Source: Gryganskiella cystojenkinii
Taxonomy: Eukaryota > Mortierellomycota > Mortierellomycetes > Mortierellales > Mortierellaceae
Assembly: GCA_015852425.1 (NCBI GenBank)
Contig: JAAAIG010000424.1
Location: 5,302-32,089 of the forward strand
DNA: 26,788 nucleotides
Direction: 5' to 3'
This document shows positions 1 through 11,000 of this stretch, one piece after another. The stretch's first letter is position 1; the number at the start of each line of letters is the position of its first letter. Made by a program: the position numbers and the translations under genes. The notes beneath the pieces are model-generated. The model searched no databases, was not told the DNA's origin, and was given only the letters and a program-made list of their open reading frames with translations.

Positions 1-1271
1 TTTTTTTTGGGGGGAGGGGGGTCGATATGATAATGCTCGCATTCTTCAAGATGATATGCGGAACAAATTAAGCAACTGACAGGTCAAAGGGCGAGCATCA
101 AGTCAGCAGCGACGTGAGAAAAAAACGGGATAGGAGAGAAGCAGAAAAAAAGTAAAAGTAAGAAAAAGAAGTATTCGAAAAAAAGGTAAAAAGATGAGAA
201 TAAGGGTGGTGATTCTGTTGCTGTCGGTGGAGTTTGGTGACATAACAATGCCCAAGTCCAGTAAGAAGGAGGACCAAAGGCAGGCAGTGAATGGGGGAGG
301 AGAGCAATCACGCCGAAAAAGTGTCTCCAGATAAAGTGGAAGAAGAAACACAGAAAAACTACCCCTGTTTGCCAAATATTTGGGTATCGCTGGCGAACAA
401 AGAAGTATATCTAAATGTACAACAAAGGTCGCAAGACTGAAAACGAAAACATCGAGCAAACAAAAAAAATAAAATAAAGAGAATAGAAGAACTACTAAAA
501 AAAAATCATGAAAAGGAAAAGTAAAAAAAAAAAAGGCAACCCTGCTTGAACAATCTTAAACGTCCACTCAAGAAAAATGTGAACAACAAACAAAAGTAAC
601 CTGCAATCAAATGGACAAAGTAAAAAAAAAGAAAAAAAATGTACAAGAAAGAAGGTGGATTCGGCAGAGGCGGGCAAAAAGAGTGGCATGCGCGAATGTA
701 ATCCACAAAAACTCGGGTATGAGCGTTGTGAAAAACCGATACAAAAAAAAAGGAAATAAAAAGTCCATTTTTACAAGGATCACAAATGCTTCAAGAAAAG
801 AAAAGGGTGGACAAAACAGGGCGGGTATGCAATCAAAGAAGAGACAACAGAGTAAGAGAAACAAGGAATAAAAATAAAAGAAAACAAGTTAAAAGGATCG
901 AACATCAAGATGAACAGAAAACGAACAAACGATGCTGAAAAGGATGATGTACAGGAAAAGGCATAAAAGGAATTAAAAATGAATAACAAAACAAGAACAC
1001 AAAAGAAAAATAAAGAGATGGTCCAAGGTGGCCTCCATGAGCGCTGTTTGGTGCTGTTGGCCGACGTATGTTCGATAGTAGTCGTGTAGGATCCCTCGCT
1101 GATAAAAGAGTTGTGTTGTGGTGGAAGTGAGGGTCGGTGCGGTCCTTGGATACCGGTTGATTTTTGTCCATGGCCCTGTCAGTTGATAGATTTTCGCTTC
1201 GTTGTAGCCTCGAGGAACATCAATTCCTAGACAAGAGTTTGTCGTCTCCTGAATAGTTCTTGCGTCGTTCG
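1..1271. other. Purine-rich intergenic region left of the decapping-activator gene
   Basis: No gene is supported here. From 1 to about 1020 the plus strand is almost all A and G with many short A runs, so the minus strand is pyrimidine-rich, as fungal promoters and leaders often are on their coding strand. It could be the upstream region of a minus-strand gene lying beyond position 1. The last 250 bases, of mixed composition, would be the 3' untranslated region of the gene ending at 1272. Reading frames seen here are lysine-rich or phenylalanine/serine-rich artefacts of base composition. Confidence 0.5.
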
Positions 1272-2743
1272 TTACTGGCTCTGGATCTTGAGCAAGCTGC
1301 GAAGATTCTGACTGATCTCCATCAGCTGATCCGAACCCTGCATCATCGTCGTTGATTCGTCAAAGGTATAGCTCGAGGTGGCCATGCGATCCGGCAATTG
1401 ATAATTCAGGCCGAGATTGGATCGTTGAAGGGGCATTCCGGGCATCGAGTGGTGACCAGTCCATCCTGTGGTCTCGGACTGAGTTCTCAAGCGCGCGCTG
1501 TTGAGCTGAGGCGAAGCTGCCTCAGCAAAGAAAGGGGTGGTAGGAAGCATCTCGACTGCATGCTCGGCAGGACTACCGCCCAGGGATCGAGAGAAAGCTG
1601 GGATGGGCAAACTAGTGGGTGCAGGCGAGTTGTGGAATGTTGGACCTGCATAGAGTTTGTTCTTTTCTGCGCACACACGGTCCGCCAGCATGATTTTGTC
1701 AGCCGACACAGCCTTGGCAACATTCGGTCGGAACTGTGCGTCCGTTACTCCCAATGGCAAAGTAGAAGCCGATCCGAAGCTTGGCTTACGGTTGCCCAAC
1801 CCGGACTGATTTTGGTACATGTTGATAAGTCCATAATCCGCAGATCGATGATGTGCGTTCATTCTAAGGTTTCGAAAACGATCCAGAAGGGGATGTTAGC
1901 CTTGAGTCATTGTGTATCGAAGCATACTTTATCCTCAAGACACGAAAATCAAAAAGTATGTTACCCTTTGCGAGGCTGCGGCACAGCAGGAGCGGAGCTA
2001 GGTCTTTGAGGAGGACTGCACGACAACTGACCATAGCCCTTTGTCGGGAGAGCCTGCTGCTGCTGCTTGTTCTTTACATTCTTGTAGGAACGGGAAAGTG
2101 ACGCAGTAGACTCAGAGTCATCAGAGTCTGTTGAGGATGGCGGGCTGGAGGGGTTCATTAACGGGCTTCGGTTCATGGTCGATTCTTGGTCAGCCATCAC
2201 AGCGGGAGAGTCGTTATCACGACGACGCGGAGTCCTCTTTTGTTTGGACGGGCCGTTGTTGTTGTTGTTCTGGTTCTGGTGTTGATTTTGTTGGGACCTC
2301 GATTTTTGGTTCTTCGACTGTTGACCGTTATTGTTGTTACTGTTGGATTGCTTACCCTGCTGGGGAGTGCTTTGGGCGCCTGCGATGGGAATTGAAGAAT
2401 TGGGAGTGACAACGGAGGCCGAGGAGCGTTTCAGGATAGTGACATTGCTGTTGTTGTTGTTCGCCTTGCTGTTGTTTGATGCAGGCGAGTTGGGAGCACC
2501 ACCTCGTTGTTGAGGAGGCATAGACTGGTGACGGGCATGAGTGTTGGCAGGATTACGAGGTTGACGACCATTGTTGTTCTTGTTAACATTCTGCTGTCCG
2601 TTCTGCCCTTGTTGACTTTGGGCTTGGTTCTGGTTTAGAAGGGCGGCAGTGAGTCCACTTTTCCGGCTGGTACGTTGGGCACGGGGAGTGGCGGGGGACG
2701 CTGGAGCAGTGACTGGTGCGGATATCGTTGTGGGCTGGAGCAT
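1272..2743 (-). CDS. EDC1/PNRC-type mRNA decapping activator, two exons
   Basis: Exons are 2743-1965 and 1863-1272, with a 101-nt intron (1864-1964, GTAACA...TTAG). The split codon restores a glycine and gives 456 residues. Residues 331-350 carry YAGPTF followed by an SPAPTSLPIPAF stretch. This is the composite PNRC/Edc1 short linear motif: in that family the YAGxxF part stimulates the Dcp2 decapping enzyme and the LPxPxF part docks on the Dcp1 EVH1 domain. The first 259 residues are disordered, with long Asn/Gln runs and basic RKSG and PRRRD patches, which would suit RNA binding or P-body condensation. The C-terminus ends in a short predicted helix (NLRSLLKIQSQ). The role in 5'-to-3' mRNA decay in the cytoplasm is inferred from the motif alone; overall sequence is poorly conserved in this family. 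The start is the first ATG of the open frame. Confidence 0.8.
1593..1652 (-). other. Codons for the Dcp1/Dcp2-binding PNRC motif
   Basis: These 20 codons encode the YAGxxF and LPxPxF elements. They are the only strongly conserved part of the protein and the basis for its assignment. Confidence 0.8.
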
Positions 2744-2925
2744 AGCGAATATTGTTCTATTGATGAGTGGGAGTTGATTGGTATAGATGAGTTAAGTAAA
2801 TGTGGTTTGTGGATAGAAATGTGGGTGGTTGGGAAAATGACAAGGACGAGAGAAGAAAAGAGAGGAAAAGAAGGGGAGAGAATGGGGTCATATGAGTCCA
2901 TTCAACAGAGCATCCAATCGGATGT

Positions 2926-3623
2926 CTGTGAATAGAGAGAGACACAGAGAGAGAAAAGAGAGAGCTTTCTGCCCCGCCTGGCTGGCTGGCTGGCTGCATT
3001 GGAACTTGGGCCGGGAACAGCAGACAGAGCAGACTGAATGCAAGCAGTAAAAAAAAGAGAGTTTCCTCTTCCCGTGCATGCCTCTCGTTCAATGAGAATC
3101 AAGTTTTGGTTTTGACCACAGGAAAGAAAGAAGAGAAGCAGACACACACACATATAAACTGGTAATGATTTTTACAAAGCATAGCTTCACATTGATCTGA
3201 ATCCATCCATAAATACGAGAGGGGAGAGAAAGAGAGAGAAGGGACACCAGGCAGAAGTAAACGCAGAAGAAAGAAAAGGTAGCCGTCCGGGAGAGGGACT
3301 AGGAGGTGATTTTCCTTTTGGGACAGACGGGAATATTGTGAGGAAAGTCTGTTGCGGGCAAAGGGAAAAGGAGGACGGGTACATTGCCATTCAATCATGA
3401 TTTCTGTCTGTGTTTGTCTCTGTACATTTGTTTCTGTGTTGGAGAGTAATGCGTACGTATGTGTGTGTGTGTGTGTGTCCTCGATCCATTCGAGTCCAAG
3501 CGTTTCCTGTTGAATGTTCTTCTCTGCATTGAACACACACTCAAACAACCACCCAACACATATATTACTCCTTCCTATTTTTTCTTCCCTCGGCCATATT
3601 GAATAAAGACTTTCTTTTCTTAC
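2926..3623 (-). other. Candidate 5' UTR intron of the decapping-activator gene
   Basis: Minus-strand donor AAG|GTAAGA at 3623 and acceptor TTCACAG at 2926 bracket 698 nt of C/T-rich sequence upstream of the start codon at 2743. The call rests on splice-site quality only. Transcript data would decide it. Confidence 0.35.
3461..3478. repeat. (GT)9 microsatellite
   Basis: A perfect 18-base GT run within the leader region. Shorter CA and GGCT tracts occur nearby at about 3142-3152 and 2978-2997. Confidence 0.95.
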
Positions 3624-4082
3624 CTTGTAAGGTTTTGGTATTGTGGTCAAAGTGAATTTGTATGAGACGGGTGAGAGAGGCATCAATATGCGGTCTGTAG
3701 AAGAGGAGGGAAAAAAGAAAGAGGGAGACCAAGCAGACCGATTGCTGCCACACAGACCGACGGTATATGGAGGGAAGGGGTGGAGCACAAACACAAAGAA
3801 CTGCTTGTTTTCTCAGATGAAGGATGGAAATGTGTGGGTCAAAAGACAGCAAGAAATGAAATAAAGGTCTCGAGGGATAAAGGTTGCTTTGGAAAAAGAA
3901 GACGTGAGTGGAAGAAAGTTGTGTGTGCTGTCAGTGACAAAAAAAGAGCAAGAAGATGTTTGATGATTGAGAGACAACGAGTTTTCTTTTTTTTGTTTCG
4001 AAAGGGTGGAGGAGGGAGGATGAAAGAAAAAAAGAGACTGAAAAAAAAAAATGGGCACCGAGGCCACACTTGAGGGGCGTAT

Positions 4083-4092
4083 ATCACGTGAT
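4083..4092. promoter_or_regulatory. Palindromic E-box ATCACGTGAT
   Basis: A perfect 10-base palindrome centred on CACGTG with flanking TC/GA. This is the core bound by fungal bHLH factors of the Cbf1/Pho4/SREBP type. It sits in normal-composition intergenic DNA between the decapping-activator gene and MRPL31. Function is inferred only. Confidence 0.35.
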
Positions 4093-4341
4093 CAACGGCC
4101 CTCGCTGTCCACTTTCTGCACTCTGCGGATCTTCTGCCACCATCGCTGCAAGAACTCTTTTCAAAGATACCAACCCCATCATTCACACCATCTCAATACC
4201 ATATAATGTCCGTAGACATGTCAAATATTGATTACCTTGAAAATGTAGGGTCGTGTTTGTGTATGAATAAAAAATGATTATGACGACTTTTTCTAGTCTC
4301 TTCCTTCTTGCACCCGTCATCTGACTCTGTCTATGTTTTTT

Positions 4342-5316
4342 TTAGAATCCAGCAGGGGCAGTACGGGGGACAGCAACCTTGGTGAAATGAGGAACCTTGT
4401 GAACAGACTTGCGGTATCCCTTGAATGTCCTGCTGAACACTGTGTACTTGTCCTTGGCAGGCATCTGCGCCTCTGTTGGCTCGGCCTTGAATTTGGTCTA
4501 CAAAAAGTCACAGTTATCAGATTGAGGAAGTTTTTTTTTCCTGGTTAGAATTCTAGACACATCCTTTTCCTGCAAGTGTCTTGCAAGATGAATCAGACTC
4601 CTGTTGTTGAAATGATTTCCTGCTGGGATATAGTCGCTCTATAATATGTTATTATCGATGAAAACAACTGAAGAGAGGCGTGGTGATGTGTCTTTCTCGC
4701 AGCGCATCGTCTTGAAGGACGATTGCAAGCGTGTCGAAATGGCCGATGGGACAACTGTTGAGGAACGACCTCGTTTTGAGTCTATCCGGAAAAGCTGTAT
4801 CCGACGTCAACACCTGAGGCTTAACTCATGATCCGATCGCGATGCTCACTCCGTCCTGTAGTCTGTGTTGTTAACGCCTATCGTCCAATGTCCCGGGGTT
4901 GCCCTGTCTCTCTAGTGCTGTTGATCCCCATGTGTTCTCCTCAGCAGCTGTATCCTGCTTCCTCGTCAAAGACCTGTAACGTTCGAATGAATCAGATCGC
5001 AAAGTCGGAATCTCATACCAAAGCGTTGCATTGGACACCCGACTGCTCAATCTTCATGACAACATCATCAGCGGCCTTCAGACGCTTGCGGATGTTGGCC
5101 TTTTGTGTAGGACTGAGGTCCATCTTCATGCGTGCCTTCCTATAAGCAGATCAATCGAATCAACATGTCCGTTCGAGATTAGTCTTGAATCTTCTGGTTC
5201 CTGACACTGACAGCTCAATTTTCTTTTTTGACTGTCGAGCTGCTGATGGTTGTTGTGGGTCGTTACCAGAGAAGACCTCCTTGGCTGATGCCCGATGCTC
5301 TGAATGCGCCAAACAT
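4342..5316 (-). CDS. MRPL31: Mitochondrial large-subunit ribosomal protein mL60 (MRPL31), three exons
   Basis: A fungus-specific protein of the mitochondrial large ribosomal subunit. Exons are 5316-5267, 5139-5019 and 4497-4342; introns are 5140-5266 (127 nt) and 4498-5018 (521 nt). The product has 108 residues, typical for the family. The start MFGAFRASGISQGGLLW matches the usual mL60 N-terminus, and the codon split by intron 1 becomes the Trp of GGLLW. The middle has the RKRLKAADDVV...GVQCNAL helix, and the end has DKYTVFSRTFKGYRKSVHKV followed by a terminal PAGF. The three pieces join with the residue spacing expected between the CxAL and DKYTxFS motifs, so no exon is missing despite the long second intron. 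A CACGTG box lies about 150 nt upstream of the ATG. Confidence 0.93.
4498..5018 (-). other. Unusually long second intron of MRPL31
   Basis: It is 521 nt, against 88-198 nt for the other coding introns here. Donor is TTG|GTATGA and acceptor TTTTTGTAG. It contains a 61-codon plus-strand frame (4646-4831) and stretches of coding-like composition at 4680-5000 that I cannot assign. It may hold an old insertion. Confidence 0.7.
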
Positions 5317-6082
5317 GATATATATATATAAAGAGATGTGTGTGGAAAAGTGAGTAATGGGAAAAGGTGTTGGAGGCAGCAAATGAATCTGATCTTGTTG
5401 CATGCAGAAGGACCTCCGCTAAAGTGACTGCCAATTTATATCCTCCCACCTGTTTACTGCAGAAAAGTCACGTGCGGCATTCAAGATCTTTTGTGAGGAC
5501 CCTGCAGCAGATGTGTTCGTGGTCAGGTTAGCAGGTACAATCTACGATCACCAAAAAGAAAACTAGTTTCTGCAGGTACTGGGAGTAACGAACAAAAATA
5601 AAAAGAAGAGACCGTTATTCCTTAACGCCCCGATTTACCATGGCTTTCCTATTCGTTTAGGAGAAAGGATTGCGGTCTTGACCATAAGCAGACCCATATC
5701 AATCTCTTCGAAGAAGACTGTGCAGCGAACCTATTAATTTCGGTCCGGACCCGCCCAGTCGGATAGGTATCAACTGGAATGAGGAATAGGCTGTCTCCCG
5801 GCCCCCTTCTTATACAACTGCTATTCGTTACAACGATTGAAACTCTCTCGTGTGGTCGTAATCATATTTTGTACCCTTTGTTTCTCTCAACTATTATCAT
5901 ATTATCATCACGGATCGCAACGTTCCCTGACACAAATCATCAGCACCTCTTTTTTTATATGCAACTTGTTCGTTTCCTACTCTCGTTTTATCGTTGTTTT
6001 TTTCGATCCACAGACGACTTTCCTCACTCAACTCTTCACCAAACACTTTCCCTTCTCGCAAGAGGAGGCAAACCACTCTCCA
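5317..6082. promoter_or_regulatory. Divergent promoter region between MRPL31 and the aspartic protease
   Basis: Holds the upstream regions of both flanking genes. A CACGTG E-box lies at 5469-5474 on the MRPL31 side. The protease side becomes C/T-rich on the plus strand from about 5990 to the ATG, as in fungal leaders. The plus-strand reading frames starting at 5779 and 5837 run into or past the protease start. They are not used, because a signal peptide begins exactly at the ATG at 6083. Confidence 0.5.
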
Positions 6083-7830
6083 ATGAAGTTCAACATTGGA
6101 ATCACCACTGCTCTGCTGTTGGTCCTAGCACACACCACGAGTGCGAATGTCAATACCCCAGAGGATATCTACAAGTAAGAACAGAGAACTTCGTGATGGG
6201 CGAAGCATAGTACTGGCGATACAGAATACCCTTTTTTTTTCTATTTTTTTTTTTTTTTACTCATGGATTTCCTACATGAATCATCATTCCCCCTACGCCT
6301 TTTAGAATCCCAATCTCTCGAGTCCATGGTCCAGTTCGCCCATCAACCATCGGCCGATGGACGCAGACCCTTCGCAAATATGGAATCACAGCCCGTCATG
6401 GAATGACACTTCATCATGGTCCCAAGGGCCTTCAAAGAGGTCAGATCGCGGATACGACCAACCTCGCTAGGATCCCCTTGGTCGATTACGACTTTGATCG
6501 CGAGGTAATATATATATATATATCCTTTTATTCCTCTCCTCCCCTTTTCCATCGCATTCTTTGACTGACAACTCCAAACATACATTCACGTGGTGTCCTT
6601 TAGTACTACGGAACAGTCCTGATCGGTGAACCTCCACAATTATTCAAGATTGATTTTGACACTGGATCATCCCAATTTGTCATATCTGCCAAGGACTGTC
6701 AAGAATGCTCCGGTGTCACACATTATGACCCCACGATCTCTTCCACCTTCCGCGCCACTAAAGCGACCTCGTCCTCTTCTTCCTCCTCTAAAAGACCCGC
6801 CGGTTTCCCCGCCTCGATCGTCAACCCTCAACCCTGGCACATCACCTATGGCGATCAATCCTTTGCAGAGGGTTTCCTCGGTCAGGACCAAATTACGTTG
6901 GACGGGATCCAGGTTAAACACCAACAGCTTGCCCTCGTCACCAACGAATCCACAGGGTTTGATGATACGATTGATGGCATCATGGGACTCGCGTTTGGAG
7001 CCCTCTCGACGTCCATTACAGCCACAAGGACGGTCTTTGAGAACATGATGGCGCAAAAACTTGTCCGCCAGGGCATCTTTTCGTTTTACCTCGGCAAATC
7101 CTCCTTAAACGGAGGCGGTGAGGTGATCTTTGGAGGAATGGATGAATCCAGGATCGAACTTGGGCATACGTTGACGTATACACCCGTCACAAAGCCGAAA
7201 TATTGGCAGATTGGTATTCAAGGTGTCCTGGTCAACGGTCAAGCGATTCATGTCAACGGTGGCAACGATGAAGACACTGGTAAGAAGGCCAGTCTGGCAG
7301 GGATCATGGACACGGGTACAACATTGTTGGTCCTCCCGACCAAATGGGCCAAGGCCATCCATCACAAGATCCATGGGTCTGAAGAACTCGGGACCTCCTG
7401 GACTGTCCCCTGCAATCTCTCCAACAAGGGTAACAAGAACAGCATGGTCGAACTCCAAATCGAGGGCAAACGCTTCGGGATCCCATTTGAGGACTTGGTC
7501 CGTGAAGAGACTGGAGAGCAGCCTGGAAGATGTTATTCGGGCATTCAGACCAGCTCGGCCAACTTTATGATCATTGGCGATGTCTTCATCAAGAACAACT
7601 ATATTGTCTTTGATCAGGAAAAGAAGCGAATCGGGATCGCACCGTTGAAACTAGAAAAGAAGCAATCAGAGTCGTCGAAGAATCTGTCAGCCAGAGAAGG
7701 AGACGGAGAGGAAGGAGAGGAAGACGAAACCCCCCCAGATGTTCCGGATGAAATGAAGAAGCGGTGGGAAGTGATAGAGGAATTGGACACCTGGGAAACT
7801 GATGTCCCTTCATCTTCTCAAGAATCCTGA
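6083..7830 (+). CDS. Secreted pepsin-family (A1) aspartic protease, three exons
   Basis: Exons are 6083-6174, 6306-6504 and 6604-7830; introns are 131 and 99 nt, the second with a TA run next to the donor. The 505-residue product starts with a signal peptide (about 1-21) and a propeptide to about residue 90. It then has the mature pepsin fold with YYGTVLIGEPPQ, catalytic Asp116 in FDTGSS, flap Tyr179 in ITYGD, and the second catalytic Asp333 in IMDTGTT. Paired cysteines (DCQEC, and VPCN with GRCYSG) match the two usual disulfides, and the FMIIGDVFIKNNYIVFD block closes the fold. It should cleave proteins at acid pH outside the cell or in the vacuole. Unusual is an acidic, Ser-rich tail of about 59 residues after the fold (447-505). 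No GPI-type hydrophobic end is visible. The gene is convergent with its right neighbour. Confidence 0.96.
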
Positions 7831-8035
7831 TGGAAAGCCTTTCAGTGTAAAAGACCTCTTTCGGCTGGCCGTGCAAAATATACGTTAGACTATATAGGTT
7901 GCAAATTATCAAAGCATTTAACAAAGCCACCTCACGATTAACCATCTTTAATTCTCGAACCGACTATGTCGTTGGTCAACAGTGGCTTCGATTTACTTTA
8001 TTCGCTCTCTATTCTACAAACAGACATGACGACTT
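7831..8035. other. Convergent intergenic spacer
   Basis: 205 bases between two facing stop codons. It must hold both 3' ends. No clear feature beyond A/T-rich patches around 7875-7905. Confidence 0.6.
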
Positions 8036-11000
8036 TTACTTCCAAAACCGACCACCGGCCCCATCACCCAGAAAACCATCATCATCATCATCCTCGTATT
8101 CTTCGTAGTCATCAAATCGACCACTGTACGGAGGAGGTCTCGCAGATATGCTGGGGCTGCTGTTGCCTTCTAGCTCTTGCACTGGTGTCGAAGGCGAGTC
8201 AAGCGAAAGATGAGGCTCAGTGACCTCCTCAAGGATGGTTGCAACAGAGCCATAACGATTGACATTACCTGTCAATCGTCTCATCCGTCCAGCTCTGGAC
8301 CAATCTTGCTCTGGCCAAAACGTCTCCAAATCCCGTTGGATTCTGCGAATAGGTTGGACCCCCCATTGGACATTCTCAAGAGCCTCGACCAAGATATTCA
8401 CTGCCTGGACTCGTGGTGGTCCTTTGTACCGATGCTCATGTTTCGAAGAAATGGACGAAAAGTCGTAGTCAACGAGGGTCTTGGGAGAGGAATTCGTCAA
8501 CCCCATGGATGCGTAAGCGGCCATCATCCCATCCCAGACTTCAACCATCTTTTCTTGTCGATGATGCTGCGCCAGCATCGTGAAGTAAATTTCGTAATTC
8601 TCTCCAGACAGACAAGGGATGACTCCTCCGGCAGCAAGACGATCAGAATAGGACTCGGATCCCATCGTTGTTGGCATTTGCTCTGCAGAGTCCTCGTCCA
8701 TGTTATCGTCGTCGCCGACATCGATCGCATCGTATCCGTCTTGACTCGAGATGTTTTCTTCAGTATCATCTTCGATTTCCTTGTCATCCTCTCCGATCCG
8801 TTCTGACCTGAACGACCAAGACGACCACGACGACCATGCTGACTTTGTAAAGGACGACGACGAAGAGGTTGAGGGTGATGCAGCAGGCGAAAGAGTGTCG
8901 TTTTCGGTTTTAGTCGGCCCTTGTGGCTCTAAGAAGCTGCTGCGAGTTCGTTCTGAAGTAAGAAAGCTGTCCAAGCCCAGAGAGTTGTTCGATGGATCCC
9001 ATGGCAACGGCATTGACGAGGGAGTGGACAACGAGAGCAATGGAGTTTGATTGACAGGCGAATGGCGTCTCTTTCTTGGCTCTAATCGATCCTTTAGTTT
9101 CCTCAAGAACTTTTCGACGAGGTGAACTGCCTGATCGACACATCGTGGGTCCGCCATCGGAGATGAACATGCTTGAAGGACAATCGACAACGTGAACTGG
9201 TTCGGTCGCAGTTTCTCGCCCCACTTGCCAGCATCGACTTGCTTGAAGAGGTTGATGACTCGTTTGGGTCGATTATGCACCCGGTTGGCTCGCATGAGCT
9301 CGTGCAGGACCGACAAATTAATCATCTCGGGGACTTGAAGCTGAGACAACTTGGCATCTCGATCTGCTGTACCATGGGCAGTAGATGAGGACGACGTAAA
9401 CAATGCTCGCTCTCGACGACCTAGCCGTTGTCTTTGATCGGACTTTAGCTTCCAATACAATTGTTCCTTCTCCTCTTGAGCGACCCTCTGCATGACCAAG
9501 CCCTGTCGCGCGATCCAGTCTGCTGTCTGGAGATAGCCGGCTCGACCCCAACCCTTAACATAGCTTGCTCGGACGAATCCCAGGGTCGGGATCTTGTCCT
9601 TTTCCATCTGTTCCCAGAGCGCGCGTCCTTGCTCCATGTCAATTTGCTCCGCACAGGCGTCGAGCATGATCCGGTACGTGATCGCGTTCGGTTTCGCTCG
9701 TTCAGAGGCTTGCATTTCTCGATAGAGATACATCATTCCCGGCAGCGGTGAAGGCAACGTCGAGAGGTACTGCATCATGATCGTGTACAATTGTGTGTCG
9801 ACCTGCTGAGGATCCTTGGCAATGACGGTGAAGAGCTCCAGAACTTTAGAGACTTCTTCCTTTAAAAAATCTTGGGATGTCGTTTGTGGAAGCCTCCTGG
9901 ACGAATTTTCCTTGCTCAATCGTCGGCGACGGGCGTGGGTTTGGTTGATGAGGGCCAGGAGGATGTTAGAGTTGTTGATGATATCATGTGCAGATAGGGA
10001 CGCTTCCATCTCTGCGGTGACGAAAGGCGTGTTGCCGGTTGCCGTGATGGACACTTCTTCGCCCTCGAAGCTAGACTCTTCCACCGTGGGACGAGCAGGT
10101 TTTGGTAGCAGTTCTGCGGTCTTTTTCTCCTGAGCTCTGCGTCTGCGCTTGCTCTGGCTTGAAAGACTGTTCTTGATATCCTTATCCTGGACCAGTTTTC
10201 CTGAACCACTGAGTTGGTCCAGGATTTCGAGCGCACTCTCAAAATCACCCCGTTGTGCACAGGCATAAAGCAGAATCGCCTTCATCCGTTCCGATAGAGA
10301 CAAGTTCCATTGTTGTTGCATCCGGCTGATATATCGAGAACAAGTACTTAAATCGCCGGATCTGGCGGCACAGAGAATCGCGGCCTTCATGGTAGTCTCC
10401 CGAGGAACTAGGTCTTGGGACAACATTTGTTGGATCAGTCGTTCAGCCTTGGGTTCGTTGCCGGGGATGTGGCTGAGAGTATACATGAGGTAGTCGTAGA
10501 CTTCGGGGTCCTTTTTCCAGTCCAACTGTGGGTTTCGGTCCATTTGAGTGATGATCGCCATAGAATCCCGGTAGCCGTCCCTACCAAACATGGCATAATA
10601 GCGAAGTAGAGCCTAATTTCAATGGGCAATGAAACCATCAGTATAGATTACACTCTGATATTAATCCTCATGATTATGAAATAAAGAGTGATTGACTTAC
10701 GACATGCATTCGGACGGTTGTCTGAATACCAAATTTCTCAGGAATCGTGTCCAACATGGAGCGGATGAGGAATGTGTGACTATGAACGAGCAGCCGCATC
10801 AACTTCGTCAAGCTCTGCGCCAAGTCCTGTTCCAGTGTGGTGATTGTGGAGAATGCCTTCTTGGTGGTATTGGTATCATGCTTGCTGCCCTCCTCCGAGA
10901 GAGCAAAGACTTTTTTTGGCTCTGGAGAAGCCACCGCCCAATCTTCCAGGACTTTGAGAGCCTCCCTCCGATTGTCGGTCGAACTAGTTTCGGCTCCCTT

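Larger units (their letters stand above)
2744..4341. other. Long pyrimidine-rich leader/promoter of the decapping-activator gene, plus intergenic DNA
   Basis: No supported gene. From about 2830 to 4070 the minus strand is strongly C/T-rich, the orientation expected for the leader of the gene starting at 2743. A good donor (AAG then GTAAGA, intron start 3623) and a good acceptor (CTCTATTCACAG, intron end 2926) on the minus strand would define a 698-nt intron in the 5' untranslated region. A 231-codon open frame on the minus strand (3099-3794) is low-complexity, with Thr-His repeats from a dinucleotide tract, and is not taken as a gene. From about 4080 the composition becomes normal. Confidence 0.45.

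Noticed and set aside
611..871. Lysine-rich 86-codon plus-strand frame
   Set aside because: Follows directly from the A/G-rich composition; no promoter or conserved motif.
1398..2009. 203-codon plus-strand frame
   Set aside because: Antisense shadow of the decapping-activator exons and intron, whose minus-strand reading contains the recognisable motif.
3099..3794. 231-codon minus-strand open frame
   Set aside because: Low-complexity translation of C/T-rich DNA including a GT/CA microsatellite; crosses a good splice donor; no family resemblance.
5126..5449. 107-codon minus-strand frame at the MRPL31 start
   Set aside because: Runs through intron 1 in a different frame; the true first exon is 5316-5267, encoding the family's MFGAFR start.
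6509..6523. TA run as a possible promoter TATA element
   Set aside because: It lies inside intron 2 of the aspartic protease just after the donor, so it is a microsatellite and not a promoter.
8177..8806. 209-codon plus-strand frame
   Set aside because: Antisense shadow of the PPR-like gene.
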